Part shown: piece by piece, positions 1-5,987 of the stretch
How positions within the stretch are numbered: position 1 is the first letter of the stretch
Layout: every line of letters begins with the position of its first letter
DNA from: an uncultured Pedobacter sp.
Lineage (GTDB): Bacteria; Bacteroidota; Bacteroidia; Sphingobacteriales; Sphingobacteriaceae
Reading direction: 5' to 3'
Length of the DNA stretch: 5,987 nucleotides
Assembly (NCBI GenBank): GCA_946478755.1
Contig: CAMLDJ010000322.1
Coordinates: forward strand, 1-5,987
Program-made: the position numbers and the translations under genes
Notes under the pieces: generated by a model
What the model was told of the DNA's origin: nothing
Seen by the model: only the letters and a program-made list of their open reading frames with translations
The model's database searches: none

Positions 1-2
1 AG

Positions 3-1019
3 CTTACCGTAACTGATTTTTCTCAGTTGCCTTTTGGAAAGGTTTTTTCTGACCATATGTTTATTGCAGAATATGACAATGGACAGTGGTCTAACCTGCA
101 GGTCCTTCCTTACGGGCCCATTCCAATGAGCCCGGCAATTTCTGCTTTACACTACGGACAGGCCATATTTGAAGGAATGAAAGCTTATCGCCAGGCTAGT
201 GGTAAGATCAGTGTCTTCAGGCCGGAAAAAAACTTTGAGCGTTTCAATAAATCAGCGGAACGGATGTCGATGCCAGCCATATCAAAAGAAATTTTTATGC
301 AGGGCATTGCGGCACTGATTGATATTGATGAGAAATGGGTGCCTGCACAGGATGATTATTCTCTATATATCCGTCCGGTAATGTTTGCAACTGACCCATA
401 TTTAGGTGTCAGGCCATCTGACAAATATATTTTTGCCTTACTGACCACCCCTACCGGTCCTTACTACAGCAAGGCACTGAAAGTTAAAATTGAAACAGAA
501 TATACCCGTGCTGACGACGGTGGTGTTGGCTATGCCAAAACAGCAGGAAACTACGCGCGTTCTTTATTCCCATTTGCTGAAGCTCAGAAAGAAGGCTTTG
601 ACCAGCTGATATGGACAGATTCTGCTTCACATGAATACATTGAGGAAGCAGGAACAGCAAACCTCATTTTTGTGATCAATGGCAAACTGGTCACTCCTTC
701 CGTGAGAAGTACTGTATTGGACGGCGTAACCCGTGACACCATTATTCAACTGGCTAAAAAAGCCGGTATTGAGGTAGAGGAAAGACGTGTAAGCGTAAAA
801 GAAGTGATCGAAGGAATTGAAAACGGAAGTCTGACCGACGCCTTTGCAGCAGGTACAGCAGCAACTGTTACCCCGATTGGTGTAATTGGATATCAAGGCA
901 AAACTTACACGCTGGCCGATCTCTCTACACGAACCATCTCTGCAGGTATTGCCAAAACACTTAACGATATCCGCTACGGACTGGTTCCTGACGAGTTTGG
1001 CTGGAACTGGGTATTGTAA
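3..1019 (+). CDS. ilvE: Branched-chain amino acid aminotransferase, 5' end cut by the window edge
   Basis: PLP-dependent fold-type IV transaminase (EC 2.6.1.42) that interconverts Leu, Ile and Val with their 2-oxo acids using glutamate/2-oxoglutarate in the cytoplasm. Seen in the sequence: the block LHYGQAIFEGMKAYR (147-191); the probable PLP-binding lysine in GYAKTAGNYA (codon 537-539); EEAGTAN with the probable cofactor-binding glutamate at 645-647; DGVTRD (720-737); and the phosphate-loop-like GTAATVTPIG (852-881). The protein ends in FGWNWVL with TAA at 1017-1019. The frame stays open to the left edge: the codons before the TTG at 27 read LTVTDFSQ and continue straight into LPFGKVFSDHMF, a conserved N-terminal stretch of this family. 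That TTG is therefore not the start. The true start lies upstream of the window, and 338 residues are present of a family usually about 350-360 long. All catalytic blocks are intact. The gene converges on the minus-strand gene to its right. The family assignment is very secure; the symbol rests on family membership. Confidence 0.95.
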   Translation, partial: LTVTDFSQLPFGKVFSDHMFIAEYDNGQWSNLQVLPYGPIPMSPAISALHYGQAIFEGMKAYRQASGKISVFRPEKNFERFNKSAERMSMPAISKEIFMQGIAALIDIDEKWVPAQDDYSLYIRPVMFATDPYLGVRPSDKYIFALLTTPTGPYYSKALKVKIETEYTRADDGGVGYAKTAGNYARSLFPFAEAQKEGFDQLIWTDSASHEYIEEAGTANLIFVINGKLVTPSVRSTVLDGVTRDTIIQLAKKAGIEVEERRVSVKEVIEGIENGSLTDAFAAGTAATVTPIGVIGYQGKTYTLADLSTRTISAGIAKTLNDIRYGLVPDEFGWNWVL

Positions 1020-1042
1020 ACTGAAGCTTTTATAAAATTACG

Positions 1043-1068
1043 GGGCGCCTGTTAAGGGCGCCCTTTTT
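1043..1068 (+). terminator. Rho-independent terminator of ilvE, possibly bidirectional
   Basis: A perfect 7-bp GC stem (GGGCGCC at 1043-1049 pairing with GGCGCCC at 1057-1063) has a 7-nt loop and is followed directly by TTTTT (1064-1068). It begins 24 nt after the ilvE stop. On the minus strand the same hairpin is followed by CGTAATTTTATA, a weaker U tract after a short spacer. It may therefore also stop transcription coming from the two minus-strand genes, whose stop lies 24 nt beyond the T run on the other side. The plus-strand assignment is strong; the bidirectional role is inference. Confidence 0.9.
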
Positions 1069-1092
1069 ATTGCCGGTGATCAGCCCAGGGTT

Positions 1093-2889
1093 TTATCGAT
1101 GTCTTTTTTTTGAGCGCATGGCCCTGCGCTTGAGACGTTCCTGTCGATCGACCTTTCTCTTTTCAAATTTGGCGATCTGATCTTCAATCTCCTGCTTCTT
1201 TTGAGGGGTAAGGCCGACACTGTATTTAACTCCCTGAAACAGTGTTTGCCAAATGAAATTAAAAAAAGAAGCAGTTTTTATTCGCTCATGGAGTACCGGG
1301 GCAGTAACAAATACCCCTTCGGCATTCGGATTATCGGAATTGATGACCAATGCATTCGCCAGGAAAGACATTAAACCCTTTTTTACCAGACGGTTTTCGC
1401 CCTTTACTTTCTTTAGCAAGGCGACAGAAAGGTCATTGTAAGCAAAGCTGACATTTCCCCTGGCAAGGCTGTCGTTGGCATCAATATCAAACCTTAGCTT
1501 TTTGATATAGCCGCTATTCACCTTTACCAGTCCCAAGGGTTTCGTAATGCGGTTTAATGCTCTGCCTTCCATATTTGCAAGGACACCGGAATAAGAGAAG
1601 GCCCCATCTTCAGCGATGAGGTTGAACTTAAAATTTACATCTAATTTTCCGGAACCCATGACATAGGACGTCAGGTTGGCCATCATAAAGGGGTTTTTAG
1701 CCCTGGCTTTCGCCACATTAGTGACATTCGAAATCACTCCCGAGGCCCCCTCAAAGGTAATGACCCCTTTATTTTTCCCTTCCTTATCAAACTCGGCGTA
1801 GCTGATATCAATGTCTTTCAGGTTTAATTTCTCTATATTCAATTTGCCCCTTGCCTTTTGCAGCAACTGATGCGGGTACTGCCCGGTCTTATCGATGATC
1901 TTCTTAGGCAGGGTATTGTTGTTTACGACATTCAGGTAGCCATTAGCGATATTCATTTCTTTGGCAAAAAGTTCCTGCCTTAACACATACAGCGGCAGGT
2001 TGATTCCCGTAAAACCGAGGTTGCTCAGCTGCATGCTGTACCTGTCCTGCGCATATCCGTCTATGCTGCCGAATAACTTTTCGCTGTAACGGGGTTCAAG
2101 CATAAAGCTCTTGATGTTTAGCTTGCCCGAAGAAGCCGTAAAATCAAGCTGATTAAGCCTGACATAATACATACTGTCGGGCGTAGCATAGGTATAGTCC
2201 TTCAGGTTGATAACCACATCCTTTAACAGGTAAAACCGGCTTTTGTCCACTGCCGAATGTGCATCGATCAGCCAGTCGCGGAGGGTGATATTTAAGTTAT
2301 CTACCGCATCAATTTCCAGTTTTCCAGGGTGATTATTGTCGACGTATTTAAAACTGGCATTTTTAAAATCGATGGTACGGATGCGCAGTTCTTTAAGGTA
2401 CTTTGAAATGTAATCATACGGCGATCTTTTAGGGCGCGGAAGCTTTTCTTCATTAAAATCGAACTGCCTGTTCGTCATTTCTATACTAGCGTTGTCGAAC
2501 AATAGCAGATCAATGTTTAACTTCTTTTGACGCCATAGCTTCAGTGGATGAAAGTTCCGAACGGCAAGTTTCTTCAGTTTAACATAATAAAGGTTATTGG
2601 GTGCATTTTTCAGCGTAATCATCTTTCGATACACTGTGGTATCCGGTATAATTTTAACATCAGTTAAGGAGGAGATCCCGGTAAGCACATTGGTATTCAC
2701 TGCCGAGAATTCTATCCGGTACAGGTGATCCGTAGTTTTTAAAACCAGTTCCTTCAGTTCTGCGGTAACAATAGGCTTCAGTTTAACACTCAGGTACCAG
2801 GTTATCGCAGTTAGCAACAAGGCAACGAATAGCAGGGTTGCGGCAAACCATTTGAGGATGATGTATTTCTTTCCAACTTTAACAGCCAT
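1093..2889 (-). CDS. AsmA/DUF748-like membrane-anchored envelope protein, paralogue 2 (function unknown)
   Basis: A 598-residue protein with one N-terminal transmembrane segment (about residues 14-33) preceded by Lys residues (KVGKKYIILKW). The N-terminus should face the cytoplasm and the rest the periplasm. The body alternates short beta-type stretches. Conserved points shared with the neighbour are HLYRIEF (55-61), IPDTTVY (81-87), RFYLLKD (218-224), LP..DK..YPH (327-340), AFSYSG (430-435), LNRITKPLGLVKVNSG (445-460), KKGLMSFLAN (503-512) and SFFNFIWQTLFQG (541-553). The last 38 residues are very basic (16 Lys/Arg). The pattern LN..-..SG..-F.I.AN-.G.V.F.Y.DL.V.LL, then KKG..SFLAN and a closing SFFN.IW block, resembles AsmA/DUF748-type proteins; this is family recognition by eye, not a search. 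The start is placed at the ATG at 2889, not the TTG at 2898, because AAGG lies 9 nt before the ATG but directly abuts the TTG. The gene follows its paralogue by 52 bp and is probably co-transcribed with it. The specific role is unknown. Confidence 0.85.
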   Translation of the reverse strand: MAVKVGKKYIILKWFAATLLFVALLLTAITWYLSVKLKPIVTAELKELVLKTTDHLYRIEFSAVNTNVLTGISSLTDVKIIPDTTVYRKMITLKNAPNNLYYVKLKKLAVRNFHPLKLWRQKKLNIDLLLFDNASIEMTNRQFDFNEEKLPRPKRSPYDYISKYLKELRIRTIDFKNASFKYVDNNHPGKLEIDAVDNLNITLRDWLIDAHSAVDKSRFYLLKDVVINLKDYTYATPDSMYYVRLNQLDFTASSGKLNIKSFMLEPRYSEKLFGSIDGYAQDRYSMQLSNLGFTGINLPLYVLRQELFAKEMNIANGYLNVVNNNTLPKKIIDKTGQYPHQLLQKARGKLNIEKLNLKDIDISYAEFDKEGKNKGVITFEGASGVISNVTNVAKARAKNPFMMANLTSYVMGSGKLDVNFKFNLIAEDGAFSYSGVLANMEGRALNRITKPLGLVKVNSGYIKKLRFDIDANDSLARGNVSFAYNDLSVALLKKVKGENRLVKKGLMSFLANALVINSDNPNAEGVFVTAPVLHERIKTASFFNFIWQTLFQGVKYSVGLTPQKKQEIEDQIAKFEKRKVDRQERLKRRAMRSKKRHR

Positions 2890-2898
2890 AGGCGACAA

Positions 2899-2902
2899 CC
2901 TT
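2899..2902 (-). promoter_or_regulatory. Ribosome binding site that decides the start of the 1093-2889 gene
   Basis: On the minus strand the sequence reads AAGG, then 9 nt, then ATG (2889-2887). The alternative TTG at 2898 follows the AAGG with no spacer and cannot use it. This favours the ATG and a 598-residue protein. Bacteroidota often translate without a strong Shine-Dalgarno match, so this is supportive rather than decisive. Confidence 0.55.
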
Positions 2903-2941
2903 GTTTAGCCTAAGATACAAATAATGCGTCAGTTAAATTCG

Positions 2942-4756
2942 TTAATCCTTCTTTTGTGCTTCTTTTTCCTTTTGACGCTGTTTCCTTCTCTCCTGCCGCT
3001 TCTCTTGACGTTCTTGTTTTTTATCTTTTATTTTTTCCATGGCCTCCTCCGGCGTTTTAACCGGGACGATGCCAAGGCCGACCGTTTCGCGCATACCAGT
3101 AAAGAGGCTTTTCCACATCAGGTTAAAGAAGGATGCTGCTGGTGTTCTCTGTAAGGTGATGCTTGCCGTGCGCGCAGGCTGTCCTTTGGTTGGATTCGCA
3201 TCTATAATTAAAAGATTATTGGCCAGAAAAGACAACAAGCCTTTCTTTTTCGGTGCGGCACCGGCTTCACCCTCTTTAAGCACTTTTATCTTCAGATCGC
3301 TGTAATAGAATTGAACCTTACCGGAAGATCCACTGGCATTGGCCTGTATGCGGAAAGTGGTTTTCTGCATATGTCCGCTTTCAATTTCAACAAGCCCCAT
3401 GTTCTTCGCCATAGGGTTTAAAACCCGCATGTTCATAGGGGCCACATCTCCGCTATAGCTAAAGGCGGCATTTTTATCCGTCAGGTTAAAGTTGATGTGC
3501 ACGTTAATCCGGCTGGTTTTCATTGCCAATGCTGTCAGGTCGGCTATCGCGTGATTATTTTTAGCCAGACGAACTGTATCATTGGTCGCATTAAGGAGCT
3601 TTCCGCTTATATTTTGAAAATAGGCCGTTCCGCGTTTCTGACTGATCGGATTATATTCGGTATAAGCGAGGTCAATATTTGTCAATTTTACCGTATCAAT
3701 AATGCTTTGTATCGGCAAGCGTTTTAAGGCTACATGAGGAAAATTCCTGACCTTGTCGAAACCTGGTGGCGGTGGCAGCTCTCTGTTCACAAAGATATTT
3801 ACCTTTGCGGGGCCTATTTTCAAGGCCTGTGCATGGAGTTTGCCTTCTGCATCAAGAAGCGCAAAATCCAGCCCTGTAAAGCTGATCTCATTAAATTTAA
3901 GGTTATACCGGTCTTTTCCATAACGATACTTCCGGGTAAATGTAAGATCAGGATACATGGGGATCATTTGCAACCCTTTAACCTTTATAGATCTGTGGAA
4001 TACAGAACCACTGACGGTGTCAATCTTCATGGTATACATTTTATCCTTACTGATCGATCTATACCCGGTTAGTGCAAAGCCGATATCTTTCGCGTAATAG
4101 AACCTTGCAGTATCCGAGCCCGAAAGCGAGTCAACCAGAAAATCATTGACGTTGATACTTAAATGTTTAACTGAATTGAGTGTCTTCGCGTTTGCTCCAT
4201 TGATATAATCGAAGTCTGCATCAATAATTTTAATGGCCTTCACATCAATCGATTTGACCCGATTAGAGATCAGCTCATATAAAGTGCGCTTCTCTTTGTC
4301 ATCATCCGGGCCTTTCTCCACTTTATAATGGATCAGGTTGATCGAAGGATTATTCAAAACAATCGATTTTATTTCTATTTCTCTTTTAAAGTAAGCTGTC
4401 AGCAGTGCAATCCTGTTAATCTGAAGCTCCTGCACTTTTATCTGAAAGAGATTTACAGGTGCAAGCTTAGTTGCTTTAAGCTGACTGTAAACGCTTGTAT
4501 CCGGAATTAAGGATACTTCATGCAAGCTTGCGCTCCCACTGAAGAGGTGAATGCTCATGTCTTTAAAATCCAGCCTATACAAATGAAAAGAACGGTTATA
4601 TACACCGTCTTTCAATTTCTGCGAGAGGATCGGTTTCCACCGTGCAATTAGGAATGCAATCCCCGCACCTACGAGCAGCAAGAACGCTAAAACCGCTATC
4701 ACCCATTTTCTGAGCCGGTATTTACCAGATTCATTTTTATAAACAAATAACTGCAT
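2942..4756 (-). CDS. AsmA/DUF748-like membrane-anchored envelope protein, paralogue 1 (function unknown)
   Basis: A 604-residue protein and first gene of the minus-strand pair. A basic N-terminus (KYRLRKW) precedes one hydrophobic segment (about residues 18-38); the remainder is predicted to be periplasmic. It matches the downstream neighbour along its full length: HLYRLDF (58-64), IPDTSVY (84-90), RFYYAKD (218-224), DKMYTMKI (238-245), DRYNL (282-286), LP..DK..FPH (327-341), AFSYSG (431-436), LNPMAKNMGLVEIESG (446-461), KKGLLSFLAN (504-513) and SFFNLMWKSLFTG (542-554). A proline run (ELPPPPG, 326-332) sits in the middle. The C-terminus (last 35 residues) is a Lys/Arg/Glu/Gln-only-like stretch with 15 basic residues and no hydrophobic face, probably a long charged helix. 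The open frame extends to a TTG at 4783, but ATG 4756 is preferred: GAGGA lies immediately upstream (2-nt spacing, rather short), and the best promoter-like box overlaps the TTG. AsmA-clan proteins are linked to envelope lipid homeostasis; that role here is inference. Confidence 0.85.
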   Translation of the reverse strand: MQLFVYKNESGKYRLRKWVIAVLAFLLLVGAGIAFLIARWKPILSQKLKDGVYNRSFHLYRLDFKDMSIHLFSGSASLHEVSLIPDTSVYSQLKATKLAPVNLFQIKVQELQINRIALLTAYFKREIEIKSIVLNNPSINLIHYKVEKGPDDDKEKRTLYELISNRVKSIDVKAIKIIDADFDYINGANAKTLNSVKHLSINVNDFLVDSLSGSDTARFYYAKDIGFALTGYRSISKDKMYTMKIDTVSGSVFHRSIKVKGLQMIPMYPDLTFTRKYRYGKDRYNLKFNEISFTGLDFALLDAEGKLHAQALKIGPAKVNIFVNRELPPPPGFDKVRNFPHVALKRLPIQSIIDTVKLTNIDLAYTEYNPISQKRGTAYFQNISGKLLNATNDTVRLAKNNHAIADLTALAMKTSRINVHINFNLTDKNAAFSYSGDVAPMNMRVLNPMAKNMGLVEIESGHMQKTTFRIQANASGSSGKVQFYYSDLKIKVLKEGEAGAAPKKKGLLSFLANNLLIIDANPTKGQPARTASITLQRTPAASFFNLMWKSLFTGMRETVGLGIVPVKTPEEAMEKIKDKKQERQEKRQERRKQRQKEKEAQKKD

Positions 4757-4780
4757 ATTCCTCGCATGCAATTTAAGCGC

Positions 4781-4788
4781 CAAACGTC
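4781..4788 (-). promoter_or_regulatory. Weak candidate -7 box for the two minus-strand genes
   Basis: On the minus strand this reads GACGTTTG, matching the Bacteroidota -7 consensus TAnnTTTG except at the first base. A TTG (4814-4812) lies 23 nt upstream, at the edge of the accepted spacing. If real, transcription would begin near 4774, giving a leader of about 18 nt to the ATG at 4756 and excluding the TTG at 4783 as a start. No better match is seen on this strand in the 4784-4905 gap. Confidence 0.25.
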
Positions 4789-4872
4789 CGATTCTTTTTT
4801 TATCATTTATTCAATTGTCACACGATCTTCATTTCAATTCCTGCCAATCTGTCATTTCTAAATTAAATTCCG

Positions 4873-4880
4873 TATTTTTG
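4873..4880 (+). promoter_or_regulatory. Bacteroidota-type -7 promoter box for miaB
   Basis: TATTTTTG is an exact match to the Bacteroidota sigma-ABfr -7 consensus TAnnTTTG. An imperfect -33 element (TCTG at 4848-4851, consensus TTTG) lies 21 nt upstream. The predicted transcript would start near 4887 and have a leader of roughly 19 nt before the miaB ATG. It sits in an AT-rich gap between divergent genes, as expected of a promoter. Confidence 0.65.
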
Positions 4881-4891
4881 GTGCCCATAAT

Positions 4892-4896
4892 AAGGA
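4892..4896 (+). promoter_or_regulatory. Ribosome binding site of miaB
   Basis: AAGGA lies 9 nt before the ATG at 4906 and within the short predicted leader. It supports this ATG as the start of miaB. No other in-frame start precedes it in the divergent gap with a comparable site. Confidence 0.6.
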
Positions 4897-4905
4897 TAGT
4901 CATTT

Positions 4906-5987
4906 ATGATTGATTTACAGCTGACAGATAAAACACACGATGAAGAGCGCCAGGGAGAAGCTTTGGTTATTGATGCACCTTTAGTGCGTAATGGACGCAA
5001 ACTGTATATTGAAAGCTACGGTTGCCAGATGAACTTTGCAGACAGTGAAATTGTTGCTTCCATTTTACTGGATCAGGGCTTTGAAACAACGGGCGACTAC
5101 AAGGAAGCTGATGTTGTATTTATCAATACCTGCTCTATCCGCGAAAATGCGGAGCAAAGGGTTCGGAACAGGTTATCACAATTTGGTGCCGAGAAACGCA
5201 GAAATCCGAAGCTGATCGTTGGCGTGTTGGGTTGCATGGCAGAACGCTTGAAATCAAAATTTCTGGAAGAAGAGAAGCTGGTTGATGTAGTCGTTGGCCC
5301 CGATGCTTACCGCGAGCTTCCGCAGCTGTTAACTGAAGTGGAAAGCGGTCATAAAGCTATCAATGTACTGCTATCCCGTGAAGAGACCTACGCTGATATC
5401 AATCCGGTTCGCTTAAACGGAAATGGCATCACCGCTTTTATTTCTATTATGCGGGGCTGTGACAACATGTGCTCTTTCTGCGTGGTGCCTTTTACCAGGG
5501 GTCGGGAAAGAAGCCGCGATCCTTACTCCATCCTTGCTGAAGCGCAGGACCTGTTTAACAGGGGTTATAAAGAAGTGACGCTGCTTGGGCAAAATGTCGA
5601 CTCCTATAAATGGAAAGGGAATGATGCGGATGAAAATGCGGAAACTGAAGTCAACTTTGCGCAGTTACTCGCGAAGGTTGCCCTGATCAGTCCTGACCTG
5701 AGGGTCAGATTTTCTACTTCTCACCCTAAGGACATTACCGATGAAGTTTTATATACCATAGCAAAATACGATAATATCTGTAATTACATCCATTTACCGG
5801 TGCAATCGGGCAGCTCAAGGGTACTGGAACTGATGAACAGGACCTATACCCGTGAGTGGTACATCAACCGGGTCGATGCCATCAGGAAAATCATCCCTGA
5901 TTGTGCCATTTCATCTGATATCATTGCCGGCTTTTGTACAGAAACGGAAGAAGAACACCAGGAGACCCTGAGTATGATGGATTATGT
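4906..5987 (+). CDS. miaB: tRNA-2-methylthio-N6-dimethylallyladenosine synthase MiaB, 3' end cut by the window edge
   Basis: Radical SAM methylthiotransferase that converts i6A37 to ms2i6A37 in tRNAs reading UNN codons, acting after MiaA in the cytoplasm. There are 360 complete codons with no stop before the right edge. The N-terminal UPF0004 domain carries the three cysteines for the auxiliary iron-sulfur cluster: C40 in [12 protein letters not shown]76 in INTCSIRE and C110 in GVLGCMAE. The radical SAM motif is C185-x3-C189-x2-C192, in [21 protein letters not shown]. That extended form is typical of MiaB rather than RimO or MtaB. Further blocks are GQNVDSY (228-234), STSHPKD (270-276) and HLPVQSGS (296-303). 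[15 protein letters not shown] (338-352) has Cys344 where many homologues have Pro, which I recall as usual in Bacteroidota. The C-terminal TRAM domain is beyond the window; full-length family members are about 440-480 residues. The gene is divergent from the AsmA-like pair, with its own promoter. Confidence 0.97.
   Translation, partial: MIDLQLTDKTHDEERQGEALVIDAPLVRNGRKLYIESYGCQMNFADSEIVASILLDQGFETTGDYKEADVVFINTCSIRENAEQRVRNRLSQFGAEKRRNPKLIVGVLGCMAERLKSKFLEEEKLVDVVVGPDAYRELPQLLTEVESGHKAINVLLSREETYADINPVRLNGNGITAFISIMRGCDNMCSFCVVPFTRGRERSRDPYSILAEAQDLFNRGYKEVTLLGQNVDSYKWKGNDADENAETEVNFAQLLAKVALISPDLRVRFSTSHPKDITDEVLYTIAKYDNICNYIHLPVQSGSSRVLELMNRTYTREWYINRVDAIRKIIPDCAISSDIIAGFCTETEEEHQETLSMMDY

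Noticed and set aside
627..896. Minus-strand open frame of 89 codons inside ilvE
   Set aside because: It is antisense to a clearly coding, well-conserved stretch of ilvE, has a Cys/Ser/Asn-rich composition without any family resemblance, and has no promoter or ribosome binding site of note.
2910..2917. Minus-strand TATCTTAG in the gap between the two paralogues, similar to a TAnnTTTG box
   Set aside because: It has one mismatch in the TTTG part and only a poor upstream TTTA as a -33 element. The short gap and same orientation favour co-transcription, so a separate promoter is not supported.
2924..3305. Plus-strand open frames opposite the C-terminus of paralogue 1, one with a hydrophobic Leu/Phe-rich start resembling a membrane peptide
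   Set aside because: The Leu/Phe run is the complement of the Lys/Glu/Arg codons in the charged tail (purine-rich coding strand), so the hydrophobic character is an artefact.
3497..4072. Two plus-strand open frames (76 and 112 codons) antisense to paralogue 1
   Set aside because: Their products look like random antisense translations rich in Cys, Ile and Phe with no recognisable domain, and the opposite strand is demonstrably coding because it aligns with its paralogue through this region.
4461..4535. Two copies of a GCAAGCTT-like 8-mer about 65 bp apart
   Set aside because: Short, inside coding sequence, not flanked by longer similarity and not recurring elsewhere; consistent with chance.
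4784..4905. Possible riboswitch, small RNA or mobile-element end in the divergent gap
   Set aside because: No extended stem, no inverted repeat or target-site duplication, and the space is accounted for by promoter elements and leaders.

Overview
The window looks like ordinary chromosomal DNA from a member of the Bacteroidota, most likely a Sphingobacteriaceae/Pedobacter-type organism. This is an inference from three things: the style of the MiaB and branched-chain aminotransferase proteins, a TAnnTTTG-type promoter box ahead of miaB, and weak, AAGG-like ribosome binding sites. No mobile element, CRISPR array, tRNA, rRNA or phage gene is visible.

Layout from left to right. (1) The 3' portion of a plus-strand branched-chain amino acid aminotransferase gene (ilvE) runs in from the left edge and ends at 1019. 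(2) A short convergent gap (1020-1092) holds a strong GC-rich hairpin followed by a T run, a rho-independent terminator. (3) Two long minus-strand genes follow in tandem (1093-2889 and 2942-4756). They encode two full-length paralogues of about 600 residues. Each has one N-terminal membrane anchor, a long beta-rich AsmA/DUF748-like body and a strongly basic C-terminal tail. (4) A 149-bp AT-rich divergent promoter region (4757-4905) separates them from (5) the plus-strand miaB gene (4906 to the right edge), whose 3' end lies outside the window.

ilvE and miaB are housekeeping genes: the last step of Leu/Ile/Val synthesis (or the first of their breakdown), and the methylthiolation of i6A37 in tRNAs. 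The paralogous pair is the only part with an unknown role. Its architecture fits an envelope protein anchored in the inner membrane and spanning the periplasm, by analogy with the AsmA clan, which is implicated in lipid or outer-membrane homeostasis. Nothing ties it functionally to its two neighbours. The two paralogues stay in register to within a few residues over their whole length, which points to tandem duplication followed by deep sequence divergence without domain gain or loss.

I do not see a clearly new system here. The best candidate for follow-up is the AsmA-like pair, especially its conserved C-terminal aromatic segment and basic tail. Two annotation points matter: the ilvE and miaB genes are both cut by the window edges, and both minus-strand genes are better started at internal ATG codons than at the upstream TTG codons.
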